Assembly: GCA_964527215.1 (NCBI GenBank)
Contig: CAZGNZ010000006.1
Coordinates: 1 to 64,000 of the forward strand
DNA: 64,000 nt
Direction of reading: 5' to 3'
Source: CAZGNZ01 sp964527215
GTDB taxonomy: Bacteria > Fidelibacterota > Marinisomatia > SCGC-AAA003-L08 > JACNLC01
Shown: piece by piece, positions 8,131-16,665 of the stretch
Position numbering within the stretch: position 1 is the stretch's first letter
Layout: every line of letters starts with the position of its first letter
Translations under genes and position numbers: made by a program
Notes under the pieces: model-generated
What the model saw: only the letters and a program-made list of their open reading frames with translations
Database searches by the model: none
Told to the model about the DNA's origin: nothing

Positions 8131-8927
8131 AGAAATGCCCTGATTTGATTGGTGTAGGATTGCGCTGCCTGTGAAACATCATCCAGTGACACATTCCCGG
8201 CATACAGAATTCCGCGGGACACATTGATTACGGCTGTTCCAGTTTTATTACCGATCTCGATAGATGCTCCCAGATCACCTCCCTGTGCACCGATACCCGG
8301 AATCAGCCAGCTAAGGCCCTTTGTTTCGGAACGCAGGCGGGACATTGCCTCTGGCCGGGTAGCTCCCACAACCAGGCCAAGATTGTTGTGAATATTCAAA
8401 TCCAGAACCAGCCTGGCAACATACTGATACAGAGATATTCCATCAGCTTCAAGATACTGAAAATCATCTGCTCCATTATTGGATGTAAGACAAAGAACAA
8501 ACACCCCTTTTTCGGGATTTTCAATAAATGGTTCGATGCTGTCCCGTCCCATATACGGAGCCACTGTTACCGCATCAAAACCGATGGTTTCAAATATTGA
8601 CCGTGCATACTGTCTGCTGGTATTGCCGATATCCCCTCGTTTACCGTCTGCAATGGTGAGTGCTCTTCCGTCAACAGTTTCCACCAGTCTTTCCATAACG
8701 GCATACCCTCGAGAACCATATCGTTCATAGAAAGCCATGTTCAGCTTATAGACCGGGGTAAATGAAACGGTGGCTTCGATGACATCTTTCAGAAAGGGTT
8801 CCATTTCATCCAGATGCGTCGGCACCGGCGCAGGCATCCGGTTCGGATCCGGATCCAATCCAATACAGAGGTAATTGCGTTTGGAATTGCACATATTTTT
8901 CAGCCGATGATTAAATTCCGTATGCAT
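8127..8927 (-). CDS. pyrF: Orotidine 5'-phosphate decarboxylase (type 2)
   Basis: A 266-residue cytoplasmic enzyme that decarboxylates OMP to UMP, the last step of de novo pyrimidine nucleotide synthesis. It has the GLDPDP strand near residue 23 and the catalytic DGKRGDI motif at 94-100 (Lys96 within it), both features of the longer type 2 family. The gene is the first of the minus-strand unit leading to tlpA. The region upstream is a repeat block, and I could not pick a convincing promoter. No clear ribosome-binding site precedes the ATG. Confidence 0.95.
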   Translation of the reverse strand: MHTEFNHRLKNMCNSKRNYLCIGLDPDPNRMPAPVPTHLDEMEPFLKDVIEATVSFTPVYKLNMAFYERYGSRGYAVMERLVETVDGRALTIADGKRGDIGNTSRQYARSIFETIGFDAVTVAPYMGRDSIEPFIENPEKGVFVLCLTSNNGADDFQYLEADGISLYQYVARLVLDLNIHNNLGLVVGATRPEAMSRLRSETKGLSWLIPGIGAQGGDLGASIEIGNKTGTAVINVSRGILYAGNVSLDDVSQAAQSYTNQIRAFL

Positions 8928-9064
8928 GGTGCTAATTTAGACACATTCAGACAAATGGTACCTTGTGAAAAGTATGACAAATCGAAACAATCGGACATTG
9001 GCGTCTGAGCAGTGGGTTGGGATGGGTGGACGTGAGAGCTTGGTGAATTAGTAATGGTGGATTG

Positions 9065-9470
9065 GTTGTGTCGTTGAGTTGGGCTTCTATGCAGGGTGCT
9101 GTTGATTGGATTAACAGTGGTCAGTAGCCAGCCGGAATGCCGTCCCTGATGACCAGTTGCCAACGATTGTCATCCGGATCGCGGTTCAGGATGCATAGTA
9201 ATAATAGACGATGAGTGCTCAAACAGATTGAATGACCTCAGGTGAATGACCGCCTCGGGACTAAGGATTGCTGCATCCTGAACTTCCCTGTAAGTGTCAT
9301 TCCCCAGAGGAGGGTGGGGGTTTGGGATGGGCGAACTTAGCGGGAATTTCTATCTGAGGTTCCACGAATCGTATGCAAAATTCAGATCCTCCAGCCCTGA
9401 AGGGGCTGAATAGGTCAGCCCGGGGCATCGCCCCGGATTCCTTTTGGAAAATGAGAGAACCCTGAAGGGG
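9065..9470. repeat. Repeat module copy R2a
   Basis: A direct repeat of 10087-10492 (offset 1022 bp) with only scattered differences near its left end. It shares its core with R1a and R1b. Within it, GTTCAGGATGCA at 9184-9195 and its exact complement at 9272-9283 form a 12-bp inverted repeat enclosing about 76 bases. The right part carries short hairpins: AGCCC/GGGCT near 9394, and CGGGGC/GCCCCG near 9420. Confidence 0.8.
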
Positions 9471-10000
9471 TGCAACAATTAGAAATAGGCTGAGTGATTG
9501 AGTGAGGTTTCGCAGGCAGGGTGCGGTAAACTGGTTGAGAAGGTAAGTTGTCGAGTAGCACCTCCTGACAGGGAGATTGAGTCGTCAGTGGTCAGAAAAA
9601 TGTCTCCGGAGTACCAGTATTGTAGCGCATTCAGAACAATTTCAGTCAGTCTGATCAGAAGAGCAGACTGTTGAGATTGGATGTTTCATGATGCGAATGA
9701 GATGTTGTTGTTCGAGTCCCGTCTGATTTTCGACGGGTCGAGTTTATGTTGAAAATTGAAAAATATTTCACTTATCAATACAAAAATTTGCTCCCAAGAA
9801 TGGAGGTTAGCATATTACACAGAACTGAAGCTCAAAAAATCAGTGAATTCTAGTGAGTGCTACAATTTTCAATAACGCATTTTATCACGATGTAAATCAC
9901 GACACAATTAAAACACCTTGAGTGCCTGGGATGATAAATGCGACTCATTCAATGAAAGATCCAATTGAGATGAAATTGGTCTGCAGCGCATGTTCTTTTG

Positions 10001-10024
10001 GTTCTTTTCTTCGAAGAAAAGAAC
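10001..10024. repeat. 24-bp perfect palindrome, second copy
   Basis: Identical to 733-756, and again preceded by the same flanking sequence (GCGCATGTTCTTTTG) and followed by a module copy. Survival of perfect symmetry in both copies, while surrounding bases have drifted, suggests either recent copying or selection on the palindrome. Confidence 0.75.
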
Positions 10025-10086
10025 ATTCCATTTCAGAGAATTTCAGAATATACCAAATGCGTTTTAGGCTTGGCAAAATAGTATTG

Positions 10087-10492
10087 GTTGAGTCGTTGAG
10101 TTGGGCTTCCTTGCAGGGTGCTGTTGATTGGATTAACAGTGGTCAGTAGCCAGCCGGAATGCAGTCTCTGATGATCAGTTGCCAACGATTGTCATCCGGA
10201 TCGCGGTTCAGGATGCATAGTAATAATAGACGATGAGTGCTCAAACAGATTGAATGACCTCAGGTGAATGACCGCCTCGGGACTAAGGATTGCTGCATCC
10301 TGAACTTCCCTGTAAGTGTCATTCCCCAGAGGAGGGTGGGGGTTTGGGATGGGCGAACTTAGCGGGAATTTCTATCTGAGGTTCCACGAATCGTATGCAA
10401 AATTCAGATCCTCCAGCCCTGAAGGGGCTGAATAGGTCAGCCCGGGGCATCGCCCCGGATTCCTTTTGGAAAATGAGAGAACCCTGAAGGCG
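10087..10492. repeat. Repeat module copy R2b
   Basis: Near-identical partner of 9065-9470. Similarity stops after the CCCTGAAGG motif at about 10492, where the two copies have different right flanks. All four module copies are in the same orientation. Confidence 0.8.
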
Positions 10493-10869
10493 TGTACCGG
10501 ATGGAAATTGGATGAGCAGTTGTATTTGGTTTTTCGATTGGGTGCTGTTGAATGGGTCGTGGAGCTGTCAGTTCACCAAACACAAAACGAAATTTTCGAC
10601 TCTCAGAAACTCCAAATGGGGTGTGATGAACCAATACACATGTTGGATTACACATATCCTTCCCTTTGAGACGTATGTAAAATTCAGGTAATTTTCCATG
10701 AGTGCAATTGCACGACGAAAGCATTTTCATACTGGCCTACGTGCGTTCATGTCATCGGTCGCTGTGATGAAAGCCGCTATTTTCAAACTCTTAAGTCGAA
10801 TTCAATTAATCTGAAAAAGCAGATTGCCTTCAATTATCTTCTGTTAAATACGGGAACCCTGACCTAACG

Positions 10870-11319
10870 ATGAAAACACACCATATTAACGGGGCATTGC
10901 AGGAATTCTCAAGGGAATTCAACTGTGCTCAGTCTGTGTTAAAAACTTTTGGTCCGCAGTTTGATCTAGCGGATGAATTGGCCTCAGGACTGGGTCGTTC
11001 ATTTGGAGCCGGTATGGGCTGCCGGAATCTTTGCGGGGCTGTTTCTGCATCCCTTATGATTCTGGGAATGGCAAGCAGTGATTCTGGGATGCCTGAAAAT
11101 GTCTGCATCGAGCGGTGCCAAAAACTGAGGGATGCGTTTCTGAATCGGTTTCAATCGCAGCATTCATCCTGTATGTGTCATGAGCTGATAAACGTTGACC
11201 TCTGCACCCCGGAAGGCATGAATGCAGCGCGGCAGCAGGGTGTATTCTCAGAATTGTGCCCCAAATTTATCGAATCCGCTGTCGTTATATTGTCTGAATT
11301 ACTGGATCAAGTAAAATAA
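10870..11319 (+). CDS. C_GCAxxG_C_C family cysteine-rich protein
   Basis: A 149-residue protein matching the C_GCAxxG_C_C family (putative redox-active proteins related to the split-Soret cytochrome group). It has nine cysteines: Cys19 (FNCAQ), Cys51 and Cys55 (GMGCRNLCGA), Cys79, Cys83, Cys101, Cys103, Cys112 and Cys130. The GCRNLCGA segment fits the family signature. No signal peptide or CxxCH haem motif is seen, so a cytoplasmic metal- or thiol-based redox role is more likely than a cytochrome. The function of the family is not established. It heads a plus-strand group with a DUF362 ferredoxin-like gene. Confidence 0.8.
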   Translation: MKTHHINGALQEFSREFNCAQSVLKTFGPQFDLADELASGLGRSFGAGMGCRNLCGAVSASLMILGMASSDSGMPENVCIERCQKLRDAFLNRFQSQHSSCMCHELINVDLCTPEGMNAARQQGVFSELCPKFIESAVVILSELLDQVK

Positions 11320-11361
11320 ATTGGACAGTTTCTGAAAACTCCTGAGGTTAATATAATAGTT

Positions 11362-12216
11362 TTGAGAACAGCTGCGCTGATGTTGCTAGCTGCACTGACC
11401 CTGCAGTGTACCAATCCAAAAATCTTGGATAAGCGCCTACATAAAAAATGGGCATCAAAGGCAGTATTCAGTACCCCGGAATCAGTTGTTTTTGATCCCA
11501 TAAGAAACGAATACTACGTATCAAACATTAATGGCGAACCAGATGAAAAAAATGGTTTCGGAATCATCAGCCGGGTCAGTATTAAGGGAGAAATGCTTCA
11601 GCCGAACTGGATTCACCGATTGAATGCCCCAAAAGGAATGGCTCTGGACGGTTACAGCCTGTTTGTAACGGATATAGATCGACTGCTGGAAATTGATACA
11701 AAAACAGGCAGTATATTTACACAGTATAATCTTCAAAATGCACGGTTTGTCAGTGATGTGGCAATAGGACCGGGACGAACACTATACGTATCAGATACCT
11801 ATTGGAACCGTATATACAGGATTACTGAAAATAGTACTGATATTCTCGTTGAATCTGATGAACTGAATCATCCGGAAGGACTGTCCGTTCGTGACGGTCT
11901 CCTGTTTGTGGGCACCTTGAACAGCGTGGTTACGGTTGACCTATCAACCGGGATGATCAGCGATTATGCTCTGAATACCGGTCCGGTTCACGGCATCAAT
12001 GCCCAGGTGGACGGCACCTGCCTGATCAGTAACTGGCATGGGCAGCTGGTACTCATCGGCGAAAATGGATACCGGAAAACTCTATTGGATGGAATATCCC
12101 GGAACATCAACATATCCGATTTCATGTTCTTCCCCGGTCCAAATCTCATTGTAATCCCCACCTTTTATAACAACAAACTTATCGCGTATGAATGGAATCC
12201 CAATGGAGCGAACTAA
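11362..12216 (+). CDS. Exported NHL/SMP-30-like beta-propeller protein
   Basis: A 284-residue protein with an N-terminal hydrophobic segment ending in TLQC, which might be an atypical lipobox, followed by repeated beta-propeller blades (for example GMALDGYSLFVTDIDRLLEI and GLSVRDGLLFVGTLNSVV). The blades resemble SMP-30/gluconolactonase or NHL-repeat proteins. No catalytic metal site can be assigned, so a binding role is as likely as a hydrolase. I use the TTG at 11362 because the next start, ATG at 11380, would remove the positively charged start of the signal peptide. Neither has a good ribosome-binding site. Its stop overlaps the start of the next gene (TAATG). Confidence 0.7.
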   Translation: MRTAALMLLAALTLQCTNPKILDKRLHKKWASKAVFSTPESVVFDPIRNEYYVSNINGEPDEKNGFGIISRVSIKGEMLQPNWIHRLNAPKGMALDGYSLFVTDIDRLLEIDTKTGSIFTQYNLQNARFVSDVAIGPGRTLYVSDTYWNRIYRITENSTDILVESDELNHPEGLSVRDGLLFVGTLNSVVTVDLSTGMISDYALNTGPVHGINAQVDGTCLISNWHGQLVLIGENGYRKTLLDGISRNINISDFMFFPGPNLIVIPTFYNNKLIAYEWNPNGAN

Positions 12217-13292
12217 TGGATAAAACGGAATTGTTGTTTATACGGATGAACCCCAAAAGCTCTCTCCATGAGCGTGTCCAGGCTATGGACACCATACTGA
12301 ACAGATTTGATTTTTCTTCCGTCATCAATGAAAGAGACAAAGTTGCCGTCAAAACCCACTTCGGTGATGTGGGAAATACCACGCATATTGCTCCGGCAGT
12401 CATCAAAAAGGTGATTGAAAAAATCAATTCCAGCGCAGGAAAACCGTTTCTGACTGAAACTGCAACGCTTTACCCTTCTCCGCGCTCCAACGGCATTGAT
12501 CATCTTATGCTGGCGTATGAACATGGATTTACACCGGATTTCATTGGCGCACCTATTCTGATGGCTGACGGTTTGCTTGGGAATGCAGAAATTGAGGTAG
12601 ATATTCCTGGTGAACTGTACCGGAAAGTAAACATTGCCCGGGATGCGGTTCTGACAGATGCCATGATTGTATGTTCTCATCCAACTGGTCATATCGCTTC
12701 CGGTCTGGGTGCATGCCTGAAAAATCTGGGGATGGGCTTATCCACTCGAAAAGGCAAACTCCAGCAGCACTCATCCATTAAGCCGTGGATTGATACAGAA
12801 ATCTGCCAAGCCTGTGAGGACTGCCTTACCTGGTGTCCTGAAAATGCCATCAGCATTGAATCGGATTATGCCGTTATCAATTCACAGGAATGTATCGGCT
12901 GCGGTGAATGCCTCGCCGTATGCAATATGGATGCAGTAAAATTTGACTGGGCTGTTGAGTCGGCAGATCTTCAGCGGCGAATTGCAGAATATGCCCTGGG
13001 TGCAGTTATTGGCAAACGGGATAAAATGGTGTATATTAATGTCATGACGGATATGACTGCCCAGTGTGACTGTATGAGTATTCCCCAGAAACCGGTCATT
13101 GATGATATAGGAATTTTACTGGGAACGGATCCGGTAGCACTGGATCAGGCCACCCTTGATCTGACCCGGTCTGCAAACGGTCAGGATTTAAGCCATATTT
13201 CCGTCCCGGAGCTTGATCCCAACATACAACTTGAGCATGGTGAAAAAATTGGACTTGGCTCGAGAAATTATCACATCAGCGAAATAAGTTGA
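12216..13292 (+). CDS. DUF362 protein with two 4Fe-4S ferredoxin motifs
   Basis: A 358-residue protein. The N- and C-terminal parts match the DUF362 family. Between them is a bacterial ferredoxin-like insert with two CxxCxxCxxxC clusters: Cys197, 200, 203, 207 and Cys226, 229, 232, 236, enough for two 4Fe-4S centres. It is predicted cytoplasmic. The ATG at 12216 has GGAG about eight bases upstream and overlaps the previous stop, so it is preferred over the in-frame ATG at 12192. An electron-transfer or iron-sulfur role is likely; no substrate is known. Confidence 0.85.
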   Translation: MDKTELLFIRMNPKSSLHERVQAMDTILNRFDFSSVINERDKVAVKTHFGDVGNTTHIAPAVIKKVIEKINSSAGKPFLTETATLYPSPRSNGIDHLMLAYEHGFTPDFIGAPILMADGLLGNAEIEVDIPGELYRKVNIARDAVLTDAMIVCSHPTGHIASGLGACLKNLGMGLSTRKGKLQQHSSIKPWIDTEICQACEDCLTWCPENAISIESDYAVINSQECIGCGECLAVCNMDAVKFDWAVESADLQRRIAEYALGAVIGKRDKMVYINVMTDMTAQCDCMSIPQKPVIDDIGILLGTDPVALDQATLDLTRSANGQDLSHISVPELDPNIQLEHGEKIGLGSRNYHISEIS

Positions 13293-13421
13293 ATCCCCGT
13301 GCGGCCACGTTCATCAAAAATAAAATCAAATAGAATATTCGGGGAAGACACATGGAATCAAGACAGTTGCAGCGCCGCTGTCTTCAACCATGAATGATCC
13401 CCAAATCAGGAAGGAATTACT

Positions 13422-14723
13422 ATGTTAAGCAGGCAGGATTCAGCCGACAGGCTAATCGATTTCATTGATGTCAGCCCCTGTGCGTTTCAAGCTGTAGATT
13501 ATTTGCGGAATACTCTGCTGGAACATCAGTATCAACAGCTGGCACCTGAAAATGAATGGCTGCTGCAGCCAAATGACAAGGCATTTCAAATCCGCAACAA
13601 CAGCGCGTTGGCTGCAGTACGGATGGGTCGAAAATCACCGCTGGAAACCGGATTCCGCATCATTGCCGCCCATACGGATTCGCCTGGCTTCAGGATTAAA
13701 CCCAATCCGGAAATCATCGCTCAAAAGACCTGTCTGAAACTGAATACGGAAGTGTATGGAGGGCCGATACTGAATACCTGGCTGGACCGACCGCTGTCCA
13801 TCGCCGGCAGAGTGGCCATTCGAAGCGCTGATCCGATGCATCCTCGAATGGAACTGATTGATTTTGATGAACCGGTACTGATTATTCCCAACCTTGCAAT
13901 TCACATGAATCGTGATGTAAACAAAGGAATCGAACTAAACCGGCAAACCGATATTCTGCCCATCATGCAGCTGGTAGAAGAAGGCTTTGAACCGGATGGA
14001 ACTTTGCAGAATATGATCGCTGACCGCCTGTCTGTAAAACCGGAAGCCGTTTTGGATTTCGATCTGTTTCTGTATGAACATGCATCCGGTCGAATCATGG
14101 GTGCCGGGCAGGAACTGGTTTCTATTGGCAGATTGGATAATCTGGAAAGCGTTTGGGCGGGAGCTGAAGCTCTGATCGAGGACAGTGAGACTGACATTAC
14201 CAGTATTTTGATTTGTTTTGATAATGAGGAAATCGGCAGCGCAACCAAACAGGGTGCAGATAGCCCGTTCCTGGCAAACTTGCTGGAGCGGATCATACTT
14301 GCAGCAGGCGGAAATCGAGAAGACTATTTCAGAGCGCTCAGCCGTTCATTCATGGTTTCCTGTGACAGCGCCCACTCTGTTCATCCCAACTATCCTGATA
14401 AATCCGATCCAACCAACCGACCCAGACTGAAAGGCGGTCCGGTCATCAAAATAAGCGCAAACCAGAAATATACTTCTGACAGTGACAGTATTGCTGTATT
14501 TGAACATCTGGCACAGCTTGCTGAGGTTCCTGTTCAGAAATTTGTCAACCGGTCCGATGCGCCCGGAGGATCGACCATTGGCCCCCTCTCCGCCACCCAA
14601 CTGGATATTCGCAGTGTAGATGTTGGAATTCCTCTGCTGGCGATGCACTCAATCCGCGAATTATGTGCTGCAGAAGACCACTGGAACATGATACGAATTC
14701 TTGCAGAGTTTCTAAGACACTGA
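13422..14723 (+). CDS. apeB: M18 family aminopeptidase
   Basis: A 433-residue cytoplasmic zinc aminopeptidase of family M18 (aspartyl aminopeptidase/ApeB type). The metal and catalytic segments are present: AHTDSPGF with His84, GRLDNLES, the DNEEIGS acid pair, and HPNYPDK. It would remove N-terminal acidic or neutral residues in peptide turnover and probably forms a large multimer, as relatives do. The ATG has a strong AGGAAGG site. A small hairpin (AAGACAG/CTGTCTT, 13360-13384) lies upstream, of unknown meaning. Confidence 0.92.
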   Translation: MLSRQDSADRLIDFIDVSPCAFQAVDYLRNTLLEHQYQQLAPENEWLLQPNDKAFQIRNNSALAAVRMGRKSPLETGFRIIAAHTDSPGFRIKPNPEIIAQKTCLKLNTEVYGGPILNTWLDRPLSIAGRVAIRSADPMHPRMELIDFDEPVLIIPNLAIHMNRDVNKGIELNRQTDILPIMQLVEEGFEPDGTLQNMIADRLSVKPEAVLDFDLFLYEHASGRIMGAGQELVSIGRLDNLESVWAGAEALIEDSETDITSILICFDNEEIGSATKQGADSPFLANLLERIILAAGGNREDYFRALSRSFMVSCDSAHSVHPNYPDKSDPTNRPRLKGGPVIKISANQKYTSDSDSIAVFEHLAQLAEVPVQKFVNRSDAPGGSTIGPLSATQLDIRSVDVGIPLLAMHSIRELCAAEDHWNMIRILAEFLRH

Positions 14724-14730
14724 CAGATAT

Positions 14731-14755
14731 CCGGAATGATTTCTTTTCATTCCGG
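14731..14755 (+). terminator. 9-bp hairpin between the aminopeptidase and GNAT genes
   Basis: CCGGAATGA (14731-14739) pairs perfectly with TCATTCCGG (14747-14755) around a 7-base loop, 7 bp after the aminopeptidase stop. No T-run follows, so it is a poor intrinsic terminator. It may stabilise an mRNA end or separate expression of the two genes. Confidence 0.35.
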
Positions 14756-14789
14756 CTGATTGGATAAACTGGGTAAATTTGGGTACCTC

Positions 14790-15380
14790 ATGGAACAGCT
14801 AACCCTAGGATTAATCGAAAAATCTATCGTTAAAGTACTGGCAACTTCAGCATTCAACTTTCGGGTTGAACTCATCGAGAAAGTTGGAAAGGATGATGTT
14901 GCGCAGCTCATTGAACTGTCGGAAGAACTGGCTGGGATTTACGGCAGTCAGGCGCGGCTGACCCGATCCAATATCAAAAAATATTTCAATGAGAGCACAT
15001 TCCCGTTTGTCGCCCGGGAAAAGGGACAGATCATCGGTTATATTATTGGTGTACCTCTTGAACATTTCAAAAATGAATCATGGGCACATCTGGATGTGAA
15101 CCTTGGCAAAGGGAATACCCTTTACACATATTTTTTTGTTGTCCGGGAAAAGTACCGCAAAAAGGGCGGTTATGCCAAAACACTGAAACGGATTTATATC
15201 AACTGGATCCGGAAACAGGGGTACACATATGTGACCGGACATGTTCGACAGGGAATTGCAGAGCATTTTTCCGAGGATACTGAAATCGTGAAAGTGTTCA
15301 TGGACTGGTACGGTTTGAAAACCCCCTTCGAATATTACCGCCGACCGCTGAAACCGCTTAAATCTCGAAACGAATTCTGA
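14790..15380 (+). CDS. GNAT-family N-acetyltransferase
   Basis: A protein of about 196 residues with a GNAT fold. The acetyl-CoA-binding segment is visible as FFVVREKYRKKGGYAKTL (strand 4 plus the pyrophosphate loop). The IIGYIIGVPL strand precedes it, and a YVTGHVRQG-like strand follows. The acceptor could be a small molecule or a protein; nothing in the sequence decides. The start is uncertain: ATG at 14790 is chosen, but an in-frame TTG at 14760 would add ten residues, and neither has a ribosome-binding site. Confidence 0.8.
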   Translation: MEQLTLGLIEKSIVKVLATSAFNFRVELIEKVGKDDVAQLIELSEELAGIYGSQARLTRSNIKKYFNESTFPFVAREKGQIIGYIIGVPLEHFKNESWAHLDVNLGKGNTLYTYFFVVREKYRKKGGYAKTLKRIYINWIRKQGYTYVTGHVRQGIAEHFSEDTEIVKVFMDWYGLKTPFEYYRRPLKPLKSRNEF

Positions 15381-15389
15381 GTGAAATCA

Positions 15390-15644
15390 CGCTGAAATCC
15401 GACTGCCCACCTATCCCGAATATTTCATGAGAAATCTATTCCGATGATGGATCTGCTCATCACGAAGTCTCATGAAATATCCGGGCTATAAGGATAGTTG
15501 GATTGAAGCCTTGTGCTGTCTTTCTCGCAATTTGCGATTTCTGCAGAATACCGCAGGTATTCCCAACACATTTACCACCAGACACAGCCCTCCAGCCATT
15601 GCCGCATTCTGAGGACGTGGATTTTTGAATGCGATTGAACCATC
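15390..15644. mobile_element. MITE-like family 2 element (M2), interrupted by an M1 element
   Basis: This stretch matches the insert found at 62838-62992. Shared landmarks in the same order are GCTGAAATC-GACTG-CCACC on the left, GATTTCTGC in the middle, and CACAGCCC...CTGAGGACGTGG on the right. Here it is split after CCACC by a 71-bp element of the other family. It carries no open reading frame, so it would be non-autonomous. Boundaries are approximate. Confidence 0.5.
15415..15485. mobile_element. Short MITE-like family 1 element (M1-C) with 4-bp flanking duplication
   Basis: A 71-bp element bounded by inverted ends CCCGAATATTTCATGAGA and TCTCATGAAATATCCGGG. Both flanks read CTAT (15411-15414 and 15486-15489), consistent with a 4-bp target duplication. 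The interior keeps only short pieces of the longer copies at 19844-20148 and 62716-63175, so it is an internal-deletion form. Confidence 0.7.
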
Positions 15645-15713
15645 CAGGCAGGTTACTTCCTGTTACAATATGACGGTCAATACATATTATCTTTATTATA
15701 TAAAATTCCGACT

Positions 15714-16613
15714 ATGAAACCACTTCGAACTTTTGAATTTCTTTTTCTTTCATTTACGATCGCTTTTGGCGTCACGCTTCAGGAAGTTTTTGACAGCTCC
15801 GGTCCGGATCAGGGATATGACAGGTATGTCATTCTTGACGAAAACTCTGTCTATGAAGGCGGAATCGGAATCTATGAGGGTTCTGTCTATATAGACGGAC
15901 AGGGATCGGTAGTAGAATTAAACGGAGGAAACGGGATCTGGGTTTTTGCAGATGCTCAAACCCCGGCAACTCTGGATATCGACCATGTAACCATCCGCAA
16001 CGGCGGATTCTATGCCCTGAATTTTTCAGGAACAGCACAGGGATCTGTCACCAACTGCAATATCATTAACTCCAATATGGGTGTTCAGCTTCTTGATACT
16101 GTCTCCGTTACCATCAGGAACTGCAATCTGATTGAGAATGAGACATATGGTTTGGCGGTTTTTGGCGTCTGGCCGGTTGTGACTGTCAGCTATTGCAATG
16201 CCTGGAACAATGGAGATGATTATATGGAAAATTGCCCTGGCTGAGGGGACATATGGACACCGTTGGTGCCCCTTCCAGGTGACGGATTAATCTACGAAGA
16301 TCCACAGTTCGTATCTTTCGATCCCTATTCATATTCAGACACATCTCCGTGCATTGACAGCGGGGATCCAAATGAAACGGATCCCGACGGAACCCGCATT
16401 GATATCGGTGCCAATTACTATCATCAGGAGTTTATCCCATCCGGGGACTGCAATGAGGATGAGGAATTGGATGTCCTGGATATTATTCACATCCTGAACA
16501 TGTGTATTCTTTGCGACAGCTGCGGGGACTGTGGTTGTGCAGATTTGACAATGGATGGTCAGGTTAATGTTCTTGATATTGTTATGATCGTGAACATCAT
16601 TCTGTACGATTAG
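15714..16613 (+). pseudogene. Secreted beta-helix protein with dockerin-like repeats, interrupted by in-frame TGA
   Basis: Read through one stop, this is a 299-codon gene. It has a signal peptide (about 1-20), parallel beta-helix coils rich in asparagine turns (VTNCNIINSN, VTIRNCNLIEN, VTVSYCNAWNN), a C-terminal spacer of the CIDSGDP...DIGANYY type, and two dockerin-like repeats (DCNEDEELDVLDI; LTMDGQVNVLDI). The TGA at 16242-16244 falls in CPG-stop-GDIW, without any frameshift, where relatives commonly have an aromatic or glycine residue; a TGG-to-TGA change would explain it. It may be a true pseudogene, a recent mutation, or a sequencing error. The upstream half alone would make 176 residues without the dockerin part. 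Confidence 0.75.
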
Positions 16614-16665
16614 CAAGTCAGGGTTTGATTATAGTGCAGACGCAGGCCTGCTTTCGTCGGATTTC

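Larger units (their letters stand above)
8928..10869. other. Non-coding repeat-rich region between pyrF and the C_GCAxxG_C_C gene
   Basis: Nearly 2 kb without a supportable gene. It holds two copies of the same module family as 1-1200 (9065-9470 and 10087-10492). Between them lie a degenerate copy of the 506-672 spacer (9580-9742), about 200 bp of unmatched AT-rich sequence (9745-9940), and the 24-bp palindrome (10001-10024). A 12-bp palindrome, GTGCAATTGCAC, is at 10702-10713. The divergent gene promoters must lie in its outer parts, but I saw no strong consensus. Confidence 0.6.

Noticed and set aside
9000..10700. Possible CRISPR array or small genes in the repeat block
   Set aside because: The repeats are few, long and not regularly spaced; the short frames lack start signals and change between near-identical copies.
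13352..13393. 13-codon leader peptide before the M18 aminopeptidase
   Set aside because: Its codons show no meaningful run of one amino acid and no attenuator with a T-run follows.
16242..16244. TGA as a sense codon (alternative genetic code or selenocysteine)
   Set aside because: Many genes here end normally with TGA, including pyrF, rplK and cysS, and no selenocysteine family or insertion hairpin is evident.
16643..16652. GCAGGCCTGC palindrome between convergent genes as a terminator
   Set aside because: The stem has no loop and is not followed by a T-run; too weak to call.
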